DNA of 64,000 bases, taken from the NCBI GenBank assembly GCA_001510575.1, contig LNGK01000014.1, positions 2,462 to 66,461 of the forward strand. Direction: 5' to 3'. How positions within the stretch are numbered: position 1 is the stretch's first letter; every line of letters starts with the position of its first letter. The notes under the pieces were generated by a model. That model was not told the DNA's origin and ran no database searches. It saw only the letters and a list, made by a program, of their open reading frames with translations. Origin of the DNA: Knoxdaviesia capensis (Eukaryota; Ascomycota; Sordariomycetes; Microascales; Gondwanamycetaceae). This document shows, piece by piece, positions 1 to 10,910 of this stretch. A program made the position numbers and the translations under genes.

Positions 1-69
1 GTAGTATCTACGTATATTAGTATACGTTTATACGTAATTATAATATACTCTAACCTATTAGGGATCTAT
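1..69 (-). repeat. Partial LTR of copy A (3' LTR in element orientation)
   Basis: The last 69 bases of the 282 bp LTR as read on the plus strand, ending in gggatctat. The rest lies outside the window. It is nearly identical to 9,563-9,631 and 10,842-10,910. Confidence 0.88.
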
Positions 70-3000
70 AAGATCCCTTTTCTTAACTAGATCGTCTATA
101 ATCTACCTTTAACTAGTAAAGGATATTAAAAGGACTTCCCTTTATATAATTTTATACTCGTACTACGAGCGGTTTTTAATTATTTTTATATTTTTCTAGG
201 GGTCCTCTTTTTTTATCCTTTTTAACTTTTCTAAGCGTATAGAAAGAAATATAATATAAAGCGAGTCTAAATAGTAGTTAGATAGGAATAATAATAGTAA
301 CTAATAGGAAAATAGGTATCTAATATAATAAAGGGGAACTACCTATTTATAGCGTTTTAGGTAGCTATAGGTACCGTTTTATCTATCTAACGATATAAAT
401 ACCTTAGTATTAGATAGTATTAGGAGGGATTAAGAATATTATAACGCCTAGTTAGATAGTAACGGCCTATACTATACTATATAGGTAGCGATTACGTAAC
501 TTATCTACTTATTATTAGTTAATATAGGCGGGCGCTACGCTAGGGAATTAGGTTATAAAGGTAGTAGGGACCGGGGCGTTAGGGAAAGGGGGTACTATTA
601 CGATAGCGGCGGCTACTATTAGTATAGCTATCGGCGTAAATACTAGTATTATAGGTATAATAGCGGCTCTATTAACTAGTATTAGTATAGTAATAGCTAG
701 TATAACGGGTATTACTACTAGCGGAGCTACCGTAGGTACTAGCGGGGGTCCTCCCTTAATAATATTAATTTTAGCGCCCTTAGTAGCCGAAAAGAGGGGT
801 AATAGGTATACTAAGGTTAGGGCTAGCGCTAAAGCCGTATACTATAGGCGTATAATAGTTAGTTAAATAGGTACGAGGTATCCCTTAAAGGTATATTAGA
901 TAGCTATTATATTAATAAAACGGCTCGCGTTATTAAATTCCGTATTATTTAACTTCTAATTAGCGGCTATAGAGTCCCTATTATAGATAAATATATATTT
1001 AGCTATAGCGATATCCCGTAGCGCTTAGGTTTACGTACTCGGCGTATTAATCTAGTTCTTATTAGTATTTATAAAGGTATCTATTTTAGCTAATATATTA
1101 TTAGGTACCTAGTAATTAGCTTAATAGTTATAGTATTTAATATAAGTATTCTATATAACGTTATTAATAACGTATCGATAGTAGAGAATACCTAGGTATT
1201 TAATACGTTTTAGTACGTATCGGGTATATAGAATCGGCTTAATAGCTCCGACTATAGCGGTAACGCGCGGTACGTTCGTAGCGGGAGTAGCGGTAAGGGG
1301 AATAGCGGCTATAGTAAGTAATAGAGTATTATTAGCGTTATTATTATTATTATTAGTAAGTTATTAAGAGATATTATTATTATTTATAATATAAATAGTA
1401 GGCTTAGTAAGTAGAATAGCTATTAATAGTACTAGTAATAGAAAGGATAGATAGGAAAGAGATAGTAGTAATAAGAGAGATAAAGAACTATCTAATTCTA
1501 AATCGCTTATAGCTAGAGATCGCTAGCTTCTTATACTTCTTCGTTAATCGTATAACTATTCGTTTCTTTATTTATTATAAATAAGAAAGAATTTAGTTTT
1601 TTATCGTAAAAGGTAAGGTTATTACGGCGTTTATCGTATTATAGTAATCCTTCTATTAACTAATATAGTCTTAATAGCTATTAAACTAGGTAGTTACTAA
1701 GAAAAACGGGTCTTAGGGGATAGAAGGGATAGCTAGATAAAGGATATTTAGGTTAGTCATAGTATTTAGAATATCGTATTATAGCGGTATTTATATTATT
1801 CGATATTAGATAGTATAATTAATACCTCTTTCCTTTCCCTTCGTTATACGAATATAGGAAAGGGCGATAGTTAGTTACGTAAATATAGGTAGCTAGCGTA
1901 AAGCGTAGGAATTAGGAATAAAGAAGGGAAGAAAGAAAAAAAATAGTATATAGGCGTAGCGGTAAGTCTAGAGCGTTCTATTAATTATTAATATAAGAAA
2001 ATAGGTTAAATATAGGGAAATACGTAGGAAAAAATCGGAAAAAGTATATAAAAGGCGGAATATTAGTAGTAATAGTAGTAAAATAAAAAAAGAATAATAA
2101 AAGAAAAATTCTAAAAAGGGAAAATAATATAGCTTAATAGTAAGGCGTAACTAAAAATAAAAATAGAATAAAGGAAATTAGGATATAAATAGAATTAGGA
2201 TATAAATAAGGGATAACTATAGAATAAATATTATAAAAGAAAAGTAAAATAATAGATAAAAAATAAAAAAAGAAAGAGATAGTATAAAGTAAGGTAACTA
2301 TCTATTAATTAACGATAGACGTTTACGATCTAGCTTAAGAAAGCGACGATTAGTATATTAAAGGCTACGAATAGGCTAGCTATCCTCGACGTATGCTAGG
2401 AATAAGTTAAACCTATTATAGTATTTATCGAGCCGATAACCGCCTAGTAACTCTAGAGTATAGGTATTACCTTAGTAAATATCGATAATAAGCTACGGTC
2501 TATTATAGAATAGCTTATATTTATATTTTTATAGTCGATATCGTAATATCTAGTTACTTTTACTAAAAATACGATACGTAGCCTTATCGTTTTATAATAT
2601 AGCGCGGATATATATTTAGTATACCTTTATAAAATTAGATAATAAATAAACGGTCTTAAATAACTATCTTTCGTAAGCTAAATCTTATTAAGAGGCGATA
2701 ACTTTATCTATAGTAAGCTCCCGTTCGTATAGTATAGTAATATAAGTAGCGCTATCGTAGGGCTTAGTATTAAAAAGTAGATAATATAGGGAAAAGCTAC
2801 TTATTTATAGTCTATTTAAGTAGATACGTATAGCTTTAGGAATAATTATTAGCTAATTAATATCTTCTTAGTTTTTAGTATTAACGCTAGCTAGATAGCT
2901 AGCGATATATTTAATTTACTTATTAAAGCGCTTAACTCGGTTATTTATCTATAGATAGTATATCGTTATATAATACTATTATATAAGGGGGTTATAGTTA

Positions 3001-4449
3001 GCGAGGAGAGTCTTAAATTTATTAGAGTTAAAGGGGGTACTATTATTAGTAATAATCTTAACTAGCGGTCTAAATACTACGTAAATACGTATTACTAGTA
3101 ACTTTATAGTAGCTAAGGTATTATTACGAGGGTCTATAGCTATTATAGCGTAGCTAGTAACGTACTTAATTACCGTTAATAGCTATATCCGTTTACTATT
3201 AATAATAAAATAGCTAGTAAAGTCTATTCCCTAACGTACTAATAGTTATATAGTTAGGATTAGTTATAGCGATTCTATTACTTTAGGGGGTTTTTATAGT
3301 AATTAATATTCCGTATACCGTTAAATAGCTTTATTTATAATTAAAATTAAGTTAGGATACTATACTCGTTTAACTAATAGCGTATATAAGGTACTAACGC
3401 GCGTATAGCCTTCTAGCTTATAAACCTTAATAGCTTTTAAAATAGAGGCCTTATATATTAGTATCTTTATTAAGATACGGTTAATAATAATATATACTTT
3501 ACTATAAAAGATAGCGAAATAGTCTTAAACGAAAGTTAAAGGGACGCGATAGGGGAGTAGATAGCTATTCTCTAGGTAATTAATAATATCCTAAACGTCG
3601 TACTATCTAAGGTTATCTAACTTCTTAATATTAAGGGCGATTAGCGTATCGTTCGTAGGTTATTTAGTATTTATAGTATTATTCGGAAGCTATTTAGCGT
3701 TATTTTACGGTAGTTACGTTAGTAGACGTATCTTAAATCGTTAGTTTAGTAGTTTAGGGGTCTCGTTATTAATAGCGGGAAAGACGTCGGTTAACGTATT
3801 ATTATCGTTCGTTTTATACCCTTCTTCCTTATTCGTTACGAGCGTTATATCTATATATAGCTATAATAACTAATTAGCTAAAATATTAGCTTTTCTAAAC
3901 TAGTAGTAAATACGTACGCTATAATATACGATTATATCGAGAAATCGTAATATTCTAGTTAGCTATTCCTATTTAGTAATAAAAAGGTATAGGGTTTTAT
4001 AGTTAGTAATAATAGTAATCTTAATAGCTTCTAACTAGCTCCTTTAATACTATAATAATATAATAACGGTAAGTATTTCTCTCTCTTAGGTACTATATCG
4101 CTACTAGGTCTTTAATAAAACGGCGTTAAAGTACGTAATTAAGCGTAAAACGCTACGTTTATTATTAAAATCGCGTTATAATTAAAATAACGTAGTATTA
4201 ATAGTATAATTAGAGGCGTTAGTCTTAAGTACTAATAGGAGTATATAGTTATAGTTACGTAGCTCTAGGAGGGAGGCTATAGTATCGCGAATATTACGCT
4301 AGGCTTATAATAACTTATTATCTAGCTATACTTATACGCCTTTAAGCTTATTTACTTTAATATACTTATAGAATAAACGCGCTTTATATATAAAGTAAGG
4401 GATAAAGCGGCGTAAATAGCTAGTAGTATTTAAAAAGCTACGGATCTTA

Positions 4450-4890
4450 GTAGTAGTAGTAAGCGCTAGTCTTTTATAGATAGTAGCTACCTTCTTAAGA
4501 TTAAGGCGAATACCGTAGATAGAGATAATTATTCTTAGGAACTTACCTTCTTTAATAAACTATTCGTACTTCTTAAGGTTTAATAATAGTTAATAGCGGC
4601 TTAATTAGCGTAGAATAGCGACTATTCTATTAGCTAATTCTATTATTATCTTACTCTAAATATAAATATTATTTAAAAGGCTTATAGTAAAGGCGCGTAC
4701 TAGCTTAAGGACTTCGTTTATAAAACGCTAGAATATTATAGGTATGTTTATAAAGCTAAATAGTATATAAAGCTATTCGTATTATCTAAATAACGTAGAA
4801 AACGCTATTTTTAATACTATTTCGGGGTCTATAACTATTTACTAGAAGCTATCTTCTAAGTTAAGAAAGGTATAGAATCGGTATCTAGCG
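4450..4890 (-). pseudogene. Reverse transcriptase remnant of copy A
   Basis: Read on the minus strand, this stretch parallels the better-preserved 15,300-15,740 region of copy B. It keeps Gypsy RT words such as a degraded FLDD-like YxDD box near 4,640-4,680 and a GIRxxPKKV-like motif near 4,470-4,515, interrupted by many TAA/TAG codons. The identification rests on motif order, not on an alignment. It cannot encode a protein. Confidence 0.6.
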
Positions 4891-7800
4891 GCCTATTATA
4901 AGGAATCCTCGATATTTAGTAGTAGATAGGCTACCTTTCGCGTAACTTCGTTTAATATATAGTAGTTAATTATAAAACGGTATCTAGGTTAGTTATTATT
5001 AGGGAAGGGCTTCTTAAGTAGTAATAGTATAGGTATAGATTATAGGGAGTTAATAGCGTATTAAATAATACTAAGTAAGAGTAGTTTATTAGTAAATTCC
5101 TTTATAATTTTATATTAGTAAGGGCTATAACGGCGTAGGGGGAGAGATCTAGGTTTAGTATTAACAGTCTTAATATTATACTAAGTATAGGCCTTTACGT
5201 CTAGTCTAATATCGAAATACCGTAGAATAAAGACGAAGGTATTATTATTAAAGGCCTTTCGTATAATTATTAGGGTTTCGGTATTTACTTTCTTCTATTA
5301 GTTTTCTATAATAATACGGGTACTATAAATAGCGTTACGTTTCGTACGCTCTTTCGTAAGTAATAGTTACTTCTTATACTTAAGTAATAGCTCTTTATTA
5401 AATTCGATAGTTACTTAGTTAGTATTTACCGTTCTAGGAAACGTTTATTAAGGTAAAGGAGTACTATTATACTATTACTTAATAAGGTACGTAATAAAGG
5501 GAAACGATTTAGAAGTAATATAGGAGAGGGTATAGGTATCGGGATCCGTAAGTAAGATACTATAAATATATATTAATAGAAGTAAAGGGAAGTTCTTATC
5601 GTAGAAAGAGGTAGGATTATTATAAAAAGAAGTAATATTATCGTAGGAAGAGGTAATATTTATTAGACTAGAATCGGTAGTAGAGGTAATATAAGTAATA
5701 GCGATATTATCTCGTCTCTAGGGAGGGTAGAAATATAGAATAACGGGGGAATCGCGTAGGAGTATAAGCTTTATTATACTATTAGCGTTAGTATAACCGA
5801 GCTTCGTAGCTCCGCTTTAGCTAATAGTTAAGTTAGTAGGATAGGTACCGTTAGTAATAATACTAGCTACTATAGAAATAACCTTAGATAGTCTATTAAT
5901 AGTCGTTAATTAGAAGGAAATAACGATATCGTTAATAATAGCGAAGCTACTATTACCGCCTAGGCTACTAAGGCGTAAAGGGTTAGCGGATCGGTATAGT
6001 ATTAAATAACGACGGGCGTATGATTTAGAAACGAATACGCTAGCTATTCTAGTATCGATAAATACTATAAGTAACGTTTATTAGTTATTCGTTAGTAAAT
6101 TAGTATAGAAGCGGTATTATTTATAATATCCTTTACGTTATAGCTATTTTATTAGTATCTTACTAATTAACGTTAATTCCTCTACTAAAGGGATTATAAA
6201 TAATATAGAATAGTAAGTAATATTAGCGAAATAGTTATTATCTACGTCTAAGCCCGTAGCTTCTAAGAGGGGAGATCCTTTAGGAGATAAGTCTTCTTTC
6301 TATATAGGGTATATATTATAAATAGCGGGTTTCTTATCCCCTCTCTTATTATTCCGCTATCCTTTATCTATTATTAGTCTATCTTTATTCCTAGAGGGGT
6401 AGGGAGTAGGGGAATAGTATATCTTTCGGTCCTAAGATAGTCTTTATAAATAGTTATAATTACGAGAGGTATTTTAAGAATAGTTACGAGGCTCGCGGGA
6501 ATAATTACGATTATCTATCGTTTAACCTCGGTTTATCGTAAAACGCGTATTCTAGTACGCCTTTTAACGTCGATCGTTATTCTTAATACGTAGCTCTATA
6601 TATTCGCGAACCTAATAACCTATCTTTCTATATTAGAAATACGTAGATTTATCTCTATCTTTATCTTACGTAATATAATTAAGTACTTCTTTACGGGTTT
6701 TAAATTATAGCGTTTCTCTTTCCTCCTTAGTCTTTAGCGTAATATTTAGCTAAGTAGCGTATAATTATCTAATCTTTAATAAGTAATAGGTAGTATTAAC
6801 TATAATATAGATATTAGAGTCTAGGGTTATATCCTACTATATCTTATATTATAAGTCTATAACGTTATAACGTAGAATATCCTCTACTATACGTCGAATA
6901 TAATATATTTTAAGTAAGTTATTAGTAGAATTCTATACTATTTTAACTAAAAGTTTAATAGCTTTATATTTAGACTTATTCTAATAATTAAACGCGAGAG
7001 GTATAAATACGCGTAAAGGGGTAGATATTAATATATAACTAGAGATAAATATTAATATAGATTTTACTAATATAGGCTATAATATATCGGTATACTATCG
7101 AATAAAATACTAAAAGGGTATAAATTCGCTTCTAATTACTAGTAGTATTTAAGATATCTAATACGTATATAGAATTATAGATTTATATAAGTAGGTCTAA
7201 ATACGTATTAATTATACTATAACTATATAGTCTACCTTACTTAAATAGTTACTTTATAGCTAACTAATAGCTTTTTTACTATTTTTCTTACGATCTTCTT
7301 TATTATTAATATCCGATAGGAGTATTAGCTCTAGAAACGTTACTTAGAAGTATTAATACTACCTAATAGCGTACTTATCGTTTATTAGAGGTATATTTTA
7401 CTTTATTAGACTACTTTTAATAACTAAATTCCTATTTACTAAACGAGGGCCTAGGAATCGTCCTTTAATAGTAAGCTATAATAGTAATATAAAGCCGTTA
7501 ATACTAATATTAATAAACGGTTTACTATTAGGTCTTAGATATAGTTTCGCTTAAAATATTACTTTAGGGGTTATTATTTATAAGGGTATTTACTAAAATA
7601 GTATAGGAAATATTAGAAATATACCGTTATCGTATACTCCTTATCTATATATATAACCTTATTATCTTTCTAGGACCGTACTACCTATACCTCTTAGTAT
7701 TTATAATATAATATACGGTATCGAGGGTTAGTTTCTCGTTAGTTAGACGCTAGTTATAGGTAATAACGGGTTATTAGCTAGAGTTACGCTAGAAAGGGGG

Positions 7801-8777
7801 CTCTTTCTACCTAGGTCGGTAGGTAATAGTAGTCCTATTATCTACGGACTAGCTAATAATAGCGAGGGAGTAAGAAAAGAGGATAAGGTAGCTATAGCTA
7901 TAGCTAGTAAGTTACTACGGTTTATAGCGTCTATTAGCTTTTCTAGAAGCTTTTCTATTATTATACTAATAACGGTATTTATATTATTAGTACGCTCTTT
8001 CTCTCTTACTTATCTATTAAAGTTAGACTCTATACGGTCTATAAGTAACGCTTTTATTATTTACTTTAATTCCTTAATCGTAATAGATTCGGTATATTAA
8101 GGCGGTAGACTACTTACTAGCTATACTAGTAGAATATTTATCCCGTTATCTATAGCCTTTCCTTTCCCTTATCCTATTATTATCCGACGATTATACGTAA
8201 TAGGGGTAACTTCTATAGGGGGTTATAGCTCCTTAACTAGTAACTTACTAGTTTATAAGTTAGTTATAGCGCTTACTTTACTTAAGGCTTTAAGGTTATA
8301 GGTAATACTTTTATCTCTTTTACGTAGAATACGTTATTCTTTATCTAATATTCGGTATAAAAGCGGATATTAACGGTCTAAGCTTATTAAGAAATAGGGG
8401 GTTAGGGATATAAACCGATAGTAAGTAGGAGTAAAAAGGAATAAATAGGGAAAACTAGGGTATAATAGTTATAAATAGTTAAATAGTTTAGATTTATAGG
8501 GTTAATAATAGGGGGAAAGAGCGGTAGAAAGGATAACTATTAGAAAAGAAATAGGGCTAGTAAAATAAGAAATAAGACTATTAATATATAAACGGGGTAT
8601 AAAAGGGGGTATAAAAGCGGGTTAGTCTTAGAATAAGAAGCGGATTAGTAATTAGAATTAAATAGAATAAGAGAGTAAGTAATAAAGGAAGTCTATAAAT
8701 AGAGGTAGTAGAAAATAATCGAAAATAATAGAAATATTAAGACGTTAGTTATTAGAATAGTAGGAGTCTTAGAAATA

Positions 8778-8872
8778 ACTAGAAAAAGTCGTAGAAATAA
8801 ATAAGTAAAGTCGTAAAATAAATAAAAATATCGTAAAAATAAAGGAAAAATCGTAAAAATAAATAAAAATAG
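8778..8872. repeat. Short tandem repeats in the retrotransposon leader (copy A)
   Basis: Several roughly 20-26 bp units built on the words gtcgtaaaa and ataaataaa repeat head to tail. The homologous site has a similar array in copy B (about 19,595-19,690) and a shorter one in copy C (about 21,150-21,210). Confidence 0.6.
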
Positions 8873-9330
8873 AGGGATTAGCTATTAAATATTTAGTAAT
8901 AGGACTCGAACCTATTAGTAGTATCCGATAGCTTAGGAGGTATAGGGAAGGTACGTAGGAGGTATATAAAACGTTAGTAAAAGTAGGGTAATTTAGTATT
9001 TTACTAGAGTAATAGTAGTTAATTAGGTATTAGTTCGGTAAGGACGGAATTAAAAGAAGGAAAATAAAAGATATTTATTTAACGTACTTTCGTTACTAAA
9101 AGGAAGTTAAATAGAAAGGGTTTTTATAAAAGAAGGGTAATTCGTAGTTTACTACGGTGGAAAATAGTAAAGCTATTAGCGGAAGTAAATTCTAAATTAA
9201 AAGAAAGGAAAGTTAAGATATTAGTTAATTACGTATCGATTAAGACTCGAACCTAGAGGAAAGGTAGTCGATTACGACGGTTAGGCTTTAAAGGAAAGTT
9301 AATAAGAGATTAATAGTATAAGTATTACGC

Positions 9331-9354
9331 TTATAAAAAATTAATTTTTTATAA
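9331..9354. repeat. 24 bp perfect palindrome at the LTR/internal boundary (copy A)
   Basis: A 24-base self-complementary sequence with centre aaaaaattaatttttt spans the inner LTR edge. The identical palindrome occurs at 20,153-20,176 and 21,666-21,689. In element orientation it occupies the position where a primer-binding site would be. Confidence 0.85.
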
Positions 9355-9631
9355 TTCCTAGATATATAATCTAAAGGATTAATAAATAAGTTATAATTAT
9401 AAGGTACGTATAGAGAAATATATATAAAAGGAAGCTTAAATTTTTTCTATCTTAAGATATTTCCTATAAAAGCGCGGTAGATATCTACCTTTTATAGGTC
9501 TTTTACTAGCTCTTTAAGGTATTTATATATATATAGATATATACCTAAATACTTACCGCTAGGTAGTATCTACGTATATTAGTATACGTTTATACGTAAT
9601 TATAATATACTCTAACCTATTAGGGATCTAT
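9350..9631 (-). repeat. LTR of copy A (5' LTR in element orientation), 282 bp
   Basis: Direct-repeat match to 10,629-10,910, 20,172-20,453 and 21,685-21,966, and inverted match to 22,723-23,004. Plus-strand ends are tataattcc and gggatctat(a). In element orientation this would restore to TG...CA after undoing RIP. Confidence 0.9.
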
Positions 9632-10628
9632 AATTAGTATACCGTTAAATAAAATACTAAAGGGGTATAAATTCGCTTCTAATTACTAATAGTATTCGAG
9701 ACGTTTAATACGTATATAGAATTATAGATTTATATAAATAAGTCTAAATACGTACTAATTATACTATAACTATATAGTCTACTTTACTTAAGTAATCGCT
9801 TTATAGCTAATTAATAGCTTTTTTACTATTTTTCTTACGATCTTCTCTATTATTAATATCCGATAAGAGTATTAGCTCTAGAAACGTCGCTTAAAGGTAT
9901 TAATATTACTTAATAGCGTACTTATCGTTTATTAAAGGTATATTTTACTTTATTAAACTACTTTCGATAGCTAAATTCCTATTTACTAAACGAGGGCCTA
10001 GGAATCGTCTTTTAATAGTAAGCTATAATAGTAATATAAAGCCGTTAATACTAATATTAGTAAACGGTTTACTCTTAAGTCCTAAGTATAATTTCGCTTA
10101 AAATATTACTTTAGGGGTTATCGATTATAAGGGTATTTACTAGAATAATATAAGAAATATTAGAAATATACTACTATCGTATATTCCTTATCTATATATA
10201 TAACTTTATTATCCTTCTAGAACTATACTACCTATACCTCTCGGTATTTATAATATAATATACGGTACTAAGGGCTAGTTTCTCGTTAGTTAGATACTAG
10301 TTATAGATAATAACGGGTTATTAGTTATAGTTACGCTAGAAAGGGGGCTCTTTCTACCTAGATCAGTAGGTAATAGTAGTCTTATTATCTACGGACTAGC
10401 TAATAATAGCGAGGGAGTAAGAAAAGAGGATAAGGTAGCTATAGCTATAGCTAGTAAGTTACTACGGCTTATAGCGTCTATTAGCTTTTCTAAAAGCTTT
10501 TCTATTATCGTGCTAATAACGGTATTTATATTATTAATACGCTCTTTCTCTCTCGCTTATTTATTAAAGTTAAACTCTATACGGTCCGTAAGTAGCGCTT
10601 TTATTATTTACTTTAATTCCTTAATCGT
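9632..10628 (-). mobile_element. Copy C, left surviving piece of the interrupted retrotransposon
   Basis: This piece aligns with about 7,091-8,085 of copy A and about 17,905-18,900 of copy B, that is, the gag-side internal region. It begins directly after the LTR of A and stops at the LTR of B. The sequence that should follow it resumes at 20,454, so it is one half of an element split by B. It is RIP-mutated, with no open frame. Confidence 0.88.
10624..10628. repeat. Target-site duplication of copy B, left side
   Basis: ATCGT lies directly before the LTR of B and recurs directly after it at 20,454-20,458. It is 4 or 5 bp depending on where the LTR end is placed, because one A is shared. Confidence 0.8.
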
Positions 10629-10910
10629 TATAATTCCTAGATATATAGTCTAAAGGACTAATAAATAAGTTATAATTATAAGATACGTATAGAGAAATAT
10701 ATATAAAGGGAAGCTTAAATTTTTTCTATCTTAAGATATTTCCTATAAAAGCGCGGTAGATATCTACCTTTTATAGGTCTTTTATTAGCTCTTTAAGGTA
10801 TTTATATATATATAGATATATACCTAAATACTTACTATTAGGTAATATCTACGTATATTAGTATACGTTTATACGTAATTATAATATACTCTAACTTATT
10901 AGGGATCTAT
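10629..10910 (-). repeat. LTR of copy B (3' LTR in element orientation), 282 bp
   Basis: Starts tataattcc and ends gggatctat. Pairs with 20,172-20,453. The few differences from its partner seen by eye are mostly C/T or G/A transitions, as expected of RIP acting after insertion. Confidence 0.92.

Larger units (their letters stand above)
1..9631 (-). mobile_element. Ty3/Gypsy LTR retrotransposon copy A, RIP-destroyed, cut by window start
   Basis: Near full-length copy of the same element as 10,629-20,453. A partial LTR lies at 1-69 and a full 282 bp LTR at 9,350-9,631, with the internal region between them. It reads on the minus strand: the complement of 4,450-4,890 still shows reverse-transcriptase words and the complement of about 2,990-3,300 shows integrase-like words, giving the Gypsy order RT then integrase. 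A purine tract (complement of 70-85) sits next to the 3' LTR. No frame is open, because RIP turned CpA/TpG into TpA and created stops everywhere. The sequence after its LTR (9,632 on) matches the inside of another copy, so A was inserted into copy C. No transposition capacity is expected. Confidence 0.88.
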
